64,000 bases of DNA, from contig JAOTOM010005126.1 of the NCBI GenBank assembly GCA_034440615.1, forward strand, positions 124,001-188,000, read 5' to 3'. The stretch is from Ashinkailepas kermadecensis (lineage: Eukaryota; Arthropoda; Thecostraca; Neolepadidae). Shown in pieces: positions 22,701 to 34,059 of the stretch. Numbering within the stretch: position 1 is the stretch's first letter; each line of letters begins with the position of its first letter. The notes beneath the pieces were generated by a model. It saw only the letters and a list, made by a program, of their open reading frames with translations. It made no database searches and was not told the DNA's origin. The position numbers were made by a program, and so were the translations under genes.

Positions 22701-25455
22701 ACGGGACGGGACGGGACGGGACGGGACGGGACGGGACGGGACGGGACGGGACGGGACGGGACGGGACGGGACGGGACGGGACGGGACGGGACGGGACGGG
22801 ACGGGACGGGACGGGACGGGACGGGACGGGACGGACGGGACGGGACGGGACGGGACGGGACGGGACGGGACGGGACAGGACGGGACGGGACGGGACGGAC
22901 GGGACGGGACGGGACGGGACGGACGGACGGGACGGGACGGGACGGGACGGGACGGGACGGGGACGGGACGGACGGGACGGGGACGGACGGGACGGGGACG
23001 GGACGGGACGGGACGGGACGGGACGGACGGGACGGACGGACGGGACGGACGGGACGGAGGACGGGACGGGACGGGACGGGACGGGACGGGACGGGACGGG
23101 ACGGGATGGGATGGGATGGGATTGGCTAGGTTAGGTTGCGTTATTGGCACAATAGTTCATGGCGAAATGAAAAGTACGCATTTCCGGTGTGAATGAATGG
23201 TCTCAGTCTTCACGTTGAGAAGAGTGGTTCTACAACATTTTTTTTTGTCTCGAATGCTATACCAGGTCTAAAGTGAAAATGTGCCCAATTTTCTACCACA
23301 TTGACTGATACTGTTCTAAAAGTCACATACAAAACCACATTTCTTAACACAGCATGACACGACCACACTCGACTTAATATTTAATCTTAGAACCACTAAT
23401 ATGTAGCCAATGAATATCGGTGAATCCTGAAAATTGATTAGTGTGCATCTGAAACCTCCAAGACTACTGCAAAGGTTGTGGGATTCAATGTTTGCATATA
23501 ATCTTTAGCGCCTTACAGCGTATGTGGCCCGAAGTGTGACATCGTAGACCACGTGCCAGGTTAAGGGGGTTGCACCGACGAGGAAAACCAAGGCTATGCA
23601 GATGTTAATTTTCCAGTCTGGCAGTTAGTTCTAGATCTTTTAGGGGAGGCGAGGATCAATTCCACCCCCATCCCGTGTCCGGTCGCGGGAGGCGAACTAC
23701 GCCCGGTGGTGACGGATTACTACGAACACAGCCGACACAGTCGATAAAGTTCGCTGGAAACGTGCTCGGCTGATGCCCGCAGCCGGTCCGGCCTTTTTAT
23801 CCAAACTGAAAGTCGGAAAAATCGAACACCGTAGAAACAAGTGCACGTTACCTGTAGCTTGAAACAACTGATTACAATTGAAGCAGAGTACAGTTAGTTG
23901 ACTCTTGGGTTCAGGGGCATACAAACTGTACAGGTCATACGCCGCCAATAAAGAGGGCCAGGAGTAGGTGCCATTTATCCAGGTCGTGCAATGTCGATGC
24001 ATACGATTTGGTACTGTATTATCTAGTGCATCATGGCGGTGTTATGTTCATATCACTGTGAGCTTGTAATGCATGATGTGTTTATTCCTCCCTGCTTACC
24101 CATTTTGTCACACAAAAGTGCTTAGGTTGCAACATGTTCGCAGAAATGCATAAAGGCTAGCCGAAAAAAAATTGTACCCGCAGTCTAACCGACTAACTAT
24201 ACTGAACACATTTTATTGAATTGTGCTACCTTTTAGTGAAAACCTTGCTTCCCAGTGACTTGGCAGCCAAGTCATTACCTAGTAACTTGGACATTGACTA
24301 CCTTCATTACAGCACATTGAAATGCGTGCAACCCAACCGGCCACCAGCAAATTTCCTCTCCTTTCGGAAATACACAAATCGCGTAAGTCAAGGACAATCG
24401 AGCAGCCGCGCAAGTATGCCGCGTATTTCCGAGCAATTTACAACGTCATCAACACCACACACAACTCGTGCTGTTCGCCCACCTGAACTTGAGTGTGTTG
24501 TTGTACAGATTCAGAGCCGCCCGGTTGCTCTTCCGAACGTGAAGACTGACATATTTGGCGTTGAATACTTCAATCATGGCGCGCGCCGTCTGGTCCATCA
24601 GCTTCTGCGCCAGCCCGAGTCGCCGGTGCGACCGCTTCACTGCCAGCGAGGTGATGTGTCCGTGCCGATCGTCGTCGTCCTCAGTCTCCTCCTCCATCTT
24701 GGCCAGCACGTACCTGCAGAGCGCAGATCAAAGTCCAGTGTCAGCTGACGGCCGCTGAAACAGAGTTGCTTCGCCGGCATGAGAGGAGGTGATGTTCTAC
24801 TGTCGACTAGGTAGATCAGATTGTGGTATACATTGTTTGCGAACGTCACGTTACAAGCTTGCTTCATGCTCAAGCAAGCATTAATAGTAGCTGAGTACTT
24901 AATCGTCTTGCCAAAGCACCAGCAAAACTATACGAAATAGCATGTCAACCCATCCTTATGGGGAATATAATATTGAGATCGGGCATCTGGAATATTCATA
25001 GTCCACGGAATATACCACATACAACTACTATGCATCATTCACACCACTAACTGATATGACAGCTTTTCACACTGGGAGGAGATCCTTTACTGCAACACAG
25101 CACGGCATGGCCAATTATAGAATGGCAACGTTCGCAGGTTCACTGGGCACATTCGTAGACACACTGAATCTGCATACACCAAGTTGTTCCAACACCCTGA
25201 CAAGAGATACATAATGACATCACTCATTTTTGGTGTATCTGTGTCGATGCTGTTTTGGCAAATAACGACGGTCACTATAGGCAGGATTAGTCACCCGACA
25301 ATGTTGTTGCGCTCATCCTCTGCCACGTAGCTCAGTTGTGGCCAGGACAGCGCATGGTAGAAGTAGTATTTCATCAGATAGTTCTCTGGCAAGCAGAGCA
25401 GGTTGCAGTGCTGCATGTTCATCAGGTCGTCTGGTGTGGCCGTGCGGACATTCAT
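19589..25455 (-). CDS. NAA10: N-alpha-acetyltransferase 10, NatA catalytic subunit (three coding exons)
   Basis: NAA10 transfers acetyl from acetyl-CoA to the N-terminus of nascent proteins, as the catalytic half of the ribosome-bound NatA complex with NAA15. Coding exons 25455-25295, 24713-24483 and 19751-19589 join in frame (161+231+163 nt, 184 residues). The protein begins [17 protein letters not shown], has the conserved LPENY substrate loop, and carries the GNAT acetyl-CoA loop [19 protein letters not shown] in exon 2, then [20 protein letters not shown]. Exon 3 gives [18 protein letters not shown]. The C-terminal tail is short, as in insect orthologues and unlike the 235-residue human protein. 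An AG five bases before the ATG (TTTTCAG|CACC) may end a 5'-UTR intron. Introns are 581 bases and 4.7 kb; the second holds large simple repeats. Confidence 0.95.
20683..20735 (-). mobile_element. RNase H LINE 3' end (degenerate)
   Basis: The minus strand reads GGGCTCTAAATGATATACCA, GGTCGATGCGCCATAAAAC, then a CA-repeat tail. It is only the last 50 bases, in NAA10 intron 2. Confidence 0.5.
21015..21230. repeat. CGGT/CGGG tetranucleotide array
   Basis: About 50 tetramers of CGGT and CGGG are mixed without fixed order. The array gives long open frames on both strands (RPTDRPP-like or GRSVGRS-like), which are artefacts. It lies in NAA10 intron 2. Confidence 0.95.
21440..21530 (+). repeat. Fragment of the dispersed element seen at 38.3 and 44.3 kb
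   Basis: AGGATGTCGATTCAGTATCC and AAGCGGTATGC align with 38718-38760 and with the complement of 44370-44410. Only a short end is kept. Confidence 0.5.
22540..23270. repeat. AT-rich TTAGG-family repeat expanded into an ACGGG array
   Basis: The flanks match the AT-rich dispersed repeat (GAACGTGATTCAGACGATGT, ATGTGACCAAAATG on the left; TTGCGTTATTGGCACAATAG on the right). Between them pentamers change in steps: AGGTC five times, GGGTT three times, GGGAT, then about 85 GGGAC copies at 22688-23104, GGGAT again, then TAGGTTAGG. Some six-frame open frames over 150 codons are produced by the array and are not genes. Confidence 0.9.
23270..24482. other. Rest of NAA10 intron 2, nothing recognised
   Basis: This is mixed-composition intronic DNA. 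I see no exon, tRNA head or LINE motif here. Confidence 0.5.
24483..24713 (-). CDS. NAA10: NAA10 coding exon 2
   Basis: Its acceptor is CTCTGCAG and its donor is CAG|GTGGGC. It encodes the centre of the GNAT fold: [20 protein letters not shown], the R-x-x-G-L-A pyrophosphate loop, and [17 protein letters not shown]. The acidic insertion before HGHI is slightly longer than in human NAA10. Confidence 0.95.
25295..25455 (-). CDS. NAA10: NAA10 coding exon 1
   Basis: ATG at 25455-25453 starts [17 protein letters not shown], followed by [20 protein letters not shown] and [13 protein letters not shown]. The donor GG|GTGACT leaves two bases, completed by G at the start of exon 2. Confidence 0.94.
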
Positions 25456-25489
25456 GGTGCTGAAAACGGCAACACATGTTGTGATTCAC

Positions 25490-26480
25490 CTGCAGAACAG
25501 ACACAACAGACATAGCGGCAAGTGGTGGCACCGTGCAATCTGGGCGAAACGTACTTATTTGCCCCACATCGACTTCAACGGAACGCCTGCCGCCATGCGG
25601 CATCGTGAGCACCGTCATATATAGAGAGTCGTTCTCTATTAGCATACGTAAAGCAGTGTCGGCGTTCAGCCGTCCTAAAATCTGGCGTCGTAGAGGTTCT
25701 AAGAGTACACAGCCTACTAAAACATGGTACACGGTAAGCGGGTTAGAACAGCGTGGGAATTAAGGCCGGTCATCACCGGTCAGCATGTAACTGTGTGTCG
25801 CGAAGGTATGACCTATCCTCGATCGGCAGAGTATTACTTCTTCCCGTCGTTGGGTTCGGTGTGACGATCGCCACTTAACTAGTGTCGGCTTTAAAACTCT
25901 GAGCTTACTACACTTCGAGTTCCAGGCTCGTTGCCATTCTGACCGCATACTTGACAACATAGTAGAATATAGGTCCCTTGAAGGGAGCCGTAGATGAACC
26001 TCACGGCCATTGCTGATGGCGTGTTTGGCGGTTTTGTCAGCAGCTTCATTTCACGCGAGTCCGACATGGCTGGGAATCCAGCAGAACACGATATTTCTGC
26101 CGATGTCATGCAGGGATTTCACGACTTTGATAATCATCCGGACAAGTTTGTTATCCTAGTTGAAGGCTTTCAATGCCAGGAGGCTGCTCAAGGAGTCTGT
26201 GAAAACCACGTGCTTTGTGGACCGGTCTTCCTGCATAAAATAGAGGGCTTGCAGAATGCCATACAATTATGCAGTAAACATCGGTGTGTGTGCCGGTAAA
26301 CAAAAAGATCGAACACTGTGTCGACTGACGTAAGGACATCCAACACCATTGACTGACTTTGAACCGTCTGTGTAAATCCGCGAAAAGTCGTGATATTCGT
26401 GTATTTTTTTCCAATGCCAATGTGAGGAGTTCCTCCGGGTTTATATGTCCTTTCCTTGAACAAGACAAAGTCATGTCAGT
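25490..26480 (-). mobile_element. RNase H LINE fragment directly upstream of NAA10
   Basis: The minus strand shows the RNase H domain: TDGSKSVNGVG-like opening near 26360, DSLSSLLALKAF near 26170, and FCWIPSHVGLA then NEAADKTAKHAIS near 26060. The last carries the WIPSHVG histidine and the final aspartate. The zinc-knuckle-like NPLTVYHVLVGCVLLEPLRR follows at 25650-25760. It ends near 25625 without the family's 3' terminus, so its 3' side was lost or cut. Frameshifts make it inactive. Its 3' edge lies under 200 bases from the NAA10 start codon. Confidence 0.85.
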
Positions 26481-26891
26481 TGCATTATACTAACTTTTTG
26501 TAGTGTTTGGTCCCTTGCCAAGCTCTTACAAGAGCTTATTGCAGCAGCCAATTCATAATGGAAAATGCACTGTTGCAGTCAAGGACGTCCGTTGTTACAA
26601 AATAAAGAACTGCTCCACACGTGGCCTTGTGCTTCGAGGAACACATGCTATTTCTATATTTCTAGCGTTCTGATAAGGCATATCCAATCCCATCAATTAT
26701 TTTGCAGAGTCAATTAGATCTGGTTCATCTACGTGCATGGAGGGAAGTGGGACCAGGGTAACTTTCCCAGAGAAGCGTTCGATGTGGACCATACTGATGA
26801 CAATGATGTGGAACATTTTCATGTGTTGACATATGCTTTCCATAACTCGCTCAATGTGTTCCAACTGGTCTCAACGACGGTACGTTTGACG

Positions 26892-27046
26892 GATGGATTG
26901 TGGCTTTACGACGTACTCAGCAGCTAAGGCCATATGGCATCGCCTGCCTCTCACCCTAACAGGAAGGGCGGGCATCGCGGGGAATCGAACCCCGTACCTC
27001 TGGCGTGCAAGACGCTCAGCTTACCACTGAGCTGCCGACGCCCCAT
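26892..27046 (-). mobile_element. SINE with tRNA-Ala-like head
   Basis: On the minus strand it begins GGGGCGTCGGCAGCTCAGTG with D stem CAGC/GCTG, loop CTTGCAC (TGC, alanine) and T arm CGGGGTTCGATTCCCCG. One extra base between the T stem and the acceptor stem, and imperfect anticodon pairing, argue against a working tRNA. The tail GGTGAGAGGCAGGCGATGCC and GAGTACGTCGTAAAGCC is the core shared with the Val and Lys SINEs. Duplications GGTACGT(T/C)TGACG at 26879-26891 and 27047-27059 fix the ends. Confidence 0.87.
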
Positions 27047-27059
27047 GGTACGTCTGACG

Positions 27060-28267
27060 AAACTATCAAATTTAACATACAGTTAGTATGCTTAGAACAC
27101 GAAATATCTCCTTCCAGGCACACAATGTCCCTCAACACCTGCCGATCACCACGGGACTGGCATACATGGCGTGCAGTGCTGAACGAAGGAGGAATGCATT
27201 ACTGAGTGTTCTCAAGCTTTAGCTGGGAATGTTTTCACGGATACTGATTCATCAGAACACCGACAGAGTCTCCCTCAAGACCTGACTAAAACCTCTCCTA
27301 CTGTCAGATTTGCTAGAAAGCCGTTTCGAAGATTGTCGACCTATCTCCACTCGATTAGCAAAGCAGGATTTAGCAAACAAGGAATTAAAAAACACAGGAA
27401 AATAGTCACTATTACCCAGGATTATCATCAATTGACCATTACAGTGGGTAGCAAGGTCTGAATAGCAGAGGGTGAGCTTGAACAGAAATTTCCTCAGCAG
27501 CATAAAATATGTTGGAATTCCTGTTAATGAAGAAGTTGCATGCAGTAGGTGCACATAGCAAAAATATGGCCATTTATTATTGTGAGAGAAGCAACACTGT
27601 CAATATTTGGTTGGCTGGTTAGTTTCTGATGTGCATGATGCATCAACTGTTTGTCATATAAAATTGTCCTGAACATTTGAAGTTGAGTGCAGTCACAGTT
27701 GGTGGCGAATGTGGATGGGTCACCACTGGTGGATGCCAGCCCTTGGACTTCAGGCTCTATTGGACTGACTTACGTTGGGCTGTGCGACTATGGGTTCCCA
27801 GATCCAGGGATCCAGAGCACAACTCAATCTAAATTGGTCATTTTCTCAGCACCACCACCGACGGTGTTTGGAAACCTGGAGGAGGGGCAGGTGGTTGCAG
27901 TGTTGGGAGGTTCTTGGTTCACGTCGAACAGGATGACATAGCATGCCGACATGCCAACATGGGTGCAGACTGTGTCACTTCATTCACAGCAAACATGCTG
28001 CCATGTCCATGTGGAAGATGGATCATCTGGATTGGGATGTTGGGGTCAGGTGAGACAATGTGGAGGATGTGATGGCATTGGTAGTGTTGGAGGTGGGGTG
28101 TATGAAGCAGAAGGCAGGGATTTGGGCCCATAGATAGGGACAGTGGCAGGTGTGGGCATGCAACTGACAGCAGCTGTGGAGGAAGGGAAGTGGTTTGAGG
28201 CCAATTGGGTATTGATGGATGAAAGGACCGAGGAAGCAAATGGCCATGTGCACACTGAGTGCTTCCT
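27060..28267. other. Old repeat DNA, no gene seen
   Basis: CpG-poor, TG/CA-rich DNA. A worn copy of the SINE tail may be present near 27605-27650, and another lies at 28500-28560 (TTGGTTATTGGCATTACTAT, CACCACCAATTTCTGA). No open frame shows a family motif. Confidence 0.45.
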
Positions 28268-28282
28268 CAGATGCTTCATCTG

Positions 28283-28440
28283 GTTGGTTATTGGTTTTAC
28301 GATACGTCGACCGTTGAGTCATATAGCGTCGCCAATCTCTCACGCCGATTGGTCGCGGGCGAAGAGTAGCGACAGGTGAGATTCGAACCCACAATCTTTC
28401 GATTGTGAGACGAGCATCTAACCCCTAGACCACCCGTCCC
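28283..28440 (-). mobile_element. SINE with tRNA-Val-like head, copy D
   Basis: Same structure as copies A-C. The duplication is CAGAT(G/A)CTTCATCTG at 28268-28282 and 28441-28455. Confidence 0.92.
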
Positions 28441-28834
28441 CAGATACTTCATCTGCTGAGCCTGGTGCTACTCTGGAATGTCCCACAACTTGGCACTAGT
28501 TGGTTATTGGCATTACTATGCATCAACTGTTGGGCCATATGACACCACCAATTTCTGATGGTGATGGCAGACAGCAAGTGGTGTGGCTGTGGTGGTGTGA
28601 TTGGTGTGGGGACTGCTACATGGTGCAGCTGGGTTGATAATCCACTGATACTTCATACACAACTTCAAAAATCACAAGATAAAAAAAAGAAGACTTATTT
28701 CCAAGAAGAATTGGAGAAAAATGTAAAAATAAACCATGCAACACATTTGTCACAGCTGATAGCTGCCAAATTTGATTAACACACAAAAAATCCCCTGCTG
28801 CCAAATTCAGTTCAGTGTCCTACACAGTTTGAAA

Positions 28835-31800
28835 TAAGACATAAAGACATAAAAGATCAGTGCAACTATGAGCCACAAGGGCCCTTCTTGGTTGCACTTG
28901 GTACACTGAACCAGTTGCCCACCAAATCTGTCAATCAACCCACCCTGGAATACAGAAAAACAAGCCCCCTATTCTTATAATGATTGTCTATGCCGTTTTT
29001 AAAGATGTTCAGTGTGTTGCTGCTGACAATTGTTCCTGGAAGCTGGTTCCAGTGTTCTACTACCCTGTTGGTGAAGAAAGACTGTCTTAACCTTGTCCTG
29101 CTGTGATTAACTTTAATTTTGAATTGATGACCTCTAATTGCATCATTTCTGTTAAATTCAAACATTTCCCTTAGATATCCCTGCTCCTGACCATGAACAA
29201 ATTTAAAAACCTCGATGAGATCTCCTCTCAGCCTTCTATATCTAAGTGAAAACATATTCAATTTCTTCAATCTTTCCTCATATGCCAGGTTGCCTATACC
29301 ATTAACCATTTTTGTTGCCCTCTTTTGTACTCTCTCTAAAAGCCAACAATCTTTCTCATAACTAGGGGACCAAGCTTGGACACAGTATTCCAAATGTGGC
29401 CTGACATATGCACAGTAAAGCTTCCTGATGACCTCCTCACTTTTGTATGACACATTCCTCTGTATCGCCCCAAACATTCTTAGTGCCTTCCTCCTGGCTT
29501 CTTTGGTCTGTTCTGATGCCCCCAATTTTGTGTTCAAAATAACACCTAAGTCCTTCTCCTGCTCAGTCACAGATAGTACTTGCCATCCATCAAGTATGGT
29601 GCCTTCATATACTGCCTACCTACATGCATGACTTTGCACTTATCAAAATTAAACTTCATTTGCCATTTTTCGGACCACTTCACAAGCTCGACTAAGTCGT
29701 TCTGCAGCAAAACCTGCTCATTGTGCCCTGTTATTGCCCTAAAGATCTTCAAATCATCCGCAAATTTCAAAACCTTACTGCTCAGGCCACATTCAATGCT
29801 ATTCACAAATATAATGAACAACAGTGGCCCCAGTACCGACCCCTGAGGGACTCCACTAAGAACATTTTGCCATGATGACTTTGTACCATTAAGCATCACT
29901 CTCTGCTGTCTATCTGAAAGCCACAACTCAATCCATTTTAGGATGCTACCTGCAATGCCATGGACCTGAAGCTGCATCATTAACCGTTTATGGGGTACCT
30001 TGTCAAAGGCCTTACTAAAGTCAAGATATGCTACATCAACCTGATTTCCCTGATCAAATTGTTCTGTAGCAAAATTTAGAAAGTCCAAGAGATTTGTGAG
30101 ACACGATCTCCCTTTTCTAAACCCATGTTGAGTATCTTGAATCAATCTGTTTCCTTCCAGAAAACTAACTATTCTATCTTTGATAATTGATTCGAGTACC
30201 TTGCAGACTAGGGATGTGAGGCTTACTGGCCTATAATTTTCAACTTTCCCTCTTTCTCCTTTCTTGAAAATAGGAACTACATTTTCCCTTTTCCAATCTG
30301 TTGAAATTTCATTTTGTGAAACTGATCTACAAAATATTATAATAAGTGGAATTGCCAGTTCCTTTTCAGCTTCCCGCAATACCCTAGCATAAATTCCATC
30401 AGGTCCTGCTGCCTTGTTTGGCTTTATTTTTCTGATATAATTGAAAACAACATCACTATCAATGAAATCAACATTGTGTATCTGATCACCTGTCACTGAA
30501 CTGTGGTTCACGGTTGGCAAATTTGTCACATCCTCCACTGTAAACACTGATTTAAACTGCTTGCTCAGCTCCTCAACCATCTCACCATCCTCACTCAATA
30601 TAGTGCCATTTACTTCCAGTGGACCAATTGTGCTTGAAACTTTACTTAGCTTGTAGAAACTAAAGAACTTTTTACTGTCCCCATTACAGTTCCTAGCCAA
30701 ATCCAATTCTTTTGCCCGCCTTGCTGCTCTGGTTTTCTGCTTCACAGCATCTCTAGCTTTTTCATACGACCTTAGATTTACGACATTTGAAGCTTCCTTA
30801 AATACTCTAAATGCATCTTTCTTAGCTCCTCAAATCTGGTGTAAGCCATGCTGGCTTTCCTACACTTCTTTTGCGCCTTTGCTTTTGGGGGACATGTCTA
30901 ATCTGAATTTCCCTCAAGTAAGATTTGAACTTTTCCCACATTTCACAGGCATTTAAATCAAGAAATTCTTCTTCCCATTGTATGGCACTTAAAGCCTCTC
31001 TCATGGAGTCAAAGTCTGCCCTGTTAAAATTTGGAATCTTTGCCAAGTTATCCTTGATTGTCCCTGCTATTTGTACCTTAAATCTCACTATGTTATGGTC
31101 ACTTCTTCCCAGAGTTTCTCCTACAGTCAAGTCTTGAACTAATTCACTTAAATCTGAGAAGACAAGGTCCAAGAATGAGCCCTGCCTGGTTGGTTCCATT
31201 ACAAACTGGTGTAAGAACAAGTCCTCTTCAAGGCATTTCCTGAACAGTTTACATGATGGGGAGCCAACACCAACATGTTCATATCCTTTTAGATTAAAGT
31301 CACCAAGAATAAGGCATTTCCTCTGAAAGTTTCTACTGATTTCCTCACAAATCACCTCATCGAGCTCCAGTTGCTGAGAATGTGGCAAGGTTCCTGATCG
31401 ATACAAAGCTCCAATCCTCAGTTTATTGCTATTGCCTCTTCCCACAGCAACATCAAGCCAAATGGACTCCACAGACACATTTTTTACCCCATCTGCTACT
31501 TTCTGAGAACTGTATAAGCTATTCACATAGAGCATTACACCACCCCCTTTCACTGCTGGACCCCTATTGCATGAAAACATATTGTATCCCTGGATCTCAT
31601 AGTCCTGCAAGTTGTCCCCAAAATATCCCTCACTAACCCATGCCTCAGTAATGCAAACAAAATCTGGTTTCTCCTCAGCAACATAACACTTGAACTCATC
31701 AAATTTGGATTGAATGCTCGGAGCATTAAGCATCATACACTTAACAAAAGTTCCATAACCCTCTTTGGCTTTTTCATGTTGAGTAGCTCTATCATCTCTG

Positions 31801-32052
31801 GATGAGCTACCACTCTGCCCCCTTGATCTACTGCTACCCCTATTTGCTGACTGTGAGGTGTTTGCAAGACCTCTCTCTATCAGCTACATCCCCCCATGAC
31901 CTGCCTAGTTTCCCTGTTTCCTAATGAGAGCCTCCTCATACCTATTGCTGAGCAATTCAACTCCTCTCTTGCTCAAATGTAACCCATCTAATGCAAACAT
32001 TTCAGTCCTCCCCCAGAAATCCCCCCACAAATCCAAGAATAGTGGGGCAGGA
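28835..32052 (-). mobile_element. CR1-like LINE, nearly full coding region
   Basis: This is an autonomous-type non-LTR retrotransposon reading leftwards. The 5' part holds the end of an ORF1-like esterase (ALDGLHLSKRGVELLSNRYE, about 31990). ORF2 starts near 31900. It has an apurinic-type endonuclease (LNAPSIQSKFDEF, ILGDFNLKGY, GRSDHNIV; 31736-30822), then RT (KAAGPDGI, NYRPVSLTSL, QHGFRKGRSCLTNLLDF, LDFSKAFDKVPHKR, SGVPQGSVLGPLLF and the catalytic FADD in LKFADDLKIF; 30745-29567), then the C-terminal domain (EHWNQLPGTIVSS; 29570-28935). Two frame changes, near 30828 and 29570, break ORF2; otherwise it is uninterrupted. The 3' end is a short GACATAAA tandem repeat. Target duplications were not identified. 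Confidence 0.92.
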
Positions 32053-32629
32053 AGAGCAGGAGCTTGTGCTTTAATCATGTATGTACATATTGCATTGATT
32101 TCATGTGAAAGATGTGTTTATGTAGAAAAGGTGCTTGCCCCTTGATTTTCTTACCTCATGTTTTTTTTTGTACTTGGTTCATGTATTTTATCTCCCTGGT
32201 GTGGATTTTTTTCCTAGGTTGGTTCATGGTTTTAATGGTTTCAGACATGCTAAGAGACATGTTGTTGCATTTTTCCAAAGTAGCTGTATCCAAACATAAT
32301 TACAAATTTACTGTTCATTATTGGAGCTTATGGGTTATACAAGGATGGTAGCTATAGATGTTCCAGAATATGGAGGGCAAATACAGGATGAGGCCACATT
32401 TCCAACTCCAATTATGATCAGTCACTTATAACTCTAACACAAGCACACATTCACTGGCTCATAGCATAGGCATAACAAATGCATGTATCCAATTCCCTTC
32501 CAAATATTTGATGACTTGTCATGCCCTGCACAGACACCAAACCCTCTTCTTGCAAAAGAATGGGTGATATGCTCTGACCTTGCTCCAACCCAAGGTGTAT
32601 TGGTATTATTGCAGCTTAAGGTAACCATG

Positions 32630-33210
32630 AGACAAGTTTTACACATTTTACCTCCATGAAGCATACAAAGGGGCTAGGTTTAGTTAAGTCAAATTAGGTT
32701 GGGGTTTTGTTGTAAGTTATATTTTTTTAATTAAAAGTTTTTTAAATAATAGTTCAGCCTAGGTTAGGTTTTTTACGTAGAACATTTTTTAGGAAAAAAA
32801 TTGTTTGGCAATTTTCCATTAAAAAAAGAATTTGCTTTCTTGCATGGCAATTTAGGCTAGATTATGTTAGGTTATGCTACATCTTCTTATTTTGAACATT
32901 ACCTTCCATGCTATTTTACCCAACTCCAAGCCATTTTTTAGTGTTATTTTGCCTCCTAGCTGAAAAGTACTATGCATTTGTGGAGTAAATGAATGGTCAC
33001 ATTATGTGCAGCACATTCATAAACACTGCATTAAAAAGAAATTCCAGGAAATCAGAAATTACCTTAAACTGCAAATTTACCAGCATTTACCAGCATTAGC
33101 AAATTGATCAGCAATACCAGAAAATCTGCATCAGTTTTCTGCAGCTTTGATCAAGATGCTCCAACAACCCAGTAGGTACCTTGGTAGGTACCTACCTGTG
33201 TATTAACACC
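32630..33210 (-). repeat. AT-rich TTAGG-bearing repeat, reverse copy
   Basis: The complements of GGTATTATTGCAGCTTAAGG, CCTAACCTAGGC-type tracts and TTTTACCCAACTCCAAGCCA match the family at 12-14 kb. It ends in GGTACCTTGGTAGGTACC. Non-coding. Confidence 0.65.
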
Positions 33211-34059
33211 AATGAGTAGGCATAGCAGGGGTTTCCAAACATGTTCTGTTTCCTGAACACCTACCTTTGGACATCTCCCAAGTCATGTTCAGCTCACAAC
33301 AAAAGATGGTGGTATTCATAAACGAAGGACCTTTCTCTGCCAAAATATGAAAGTTCAATCCCATAGTTCCACTAATTTTGTGTAGAGCTAGCAAAGTCTG
33401 TGGATGTCATGTTAGACTTCTGAGCACAGTTGGCTTAAGAAAACTACAAGGAAGTGACTGCCAATATTTTTGCAATTATACCAGTATTTTTTAGTGGCTA
33501 CTAATAACGTGTACCACAACAGCTATAGTGAAATAATCCTGCACAACTGCACATTCACTTTTGGAATACGACACACCACTACACAATAATTATCTGTTTT
33601 ATAGTTGCTCTTTGCAAGCAGTTAAAGGATTTTCATCGAAAGGAACTGTTTGAATATGGATAGGTTGTTCATTTTTGTGTTCGATAAACACAGTGCAATT
33701 ACTGGTTCGGCCACACAGAAGCAGCAGTAAAGCTATTTATTGCATGTCTTAGGTGTTCGGAAACCAACCCCTCTTCCCCTAGGTAGGCACATCTGCCCCG
33801 AATACACCATGGGGAGACGCCAGACCTTTCTCTCCAGTTACCCCTAATTTGTACCTTAATCACTGGTTGTCTCTAGCTATCTCGCGCCAGTCGTTCAATA
33901 CAGATTAAGTATTAGTATCCACGATTAATATACCCAGCGCCGTCTCACGACCGCAGCAACCAATACCGTAGCCAGGATACCATCTGTGATTTGATCAAAG
34001 CCGTAGCAAGCAAGTACTCGCTGTGACGTATTTGAAAGCCAGCGAAGACTTGTGATTAC
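33210..34059. other. Unassigned DNA, possible promoter of the 34060 exon
   Basis: No family is recognised. From about 33840 the composition turns CpG-containing, with CCAAT at 33960 and a TGACGT at 34024, which would fit a promoter region for the open exon at 34060. Confidence 0.35.

Noticed and set aside
22656..23196. Open frames of 150-170 codons in several frames
   Set aside because: They are produced by the GGGAC pentamer array and show no protein-like composition outside the repeat.
26960..27046. Functional tRNA-Ala gene
   Set aside because: The T and D arms are good, but an extra base before the acceptor stem, poor anticodon pairing, a SINE core behind it and 13-bp target duplications show a retroposon.
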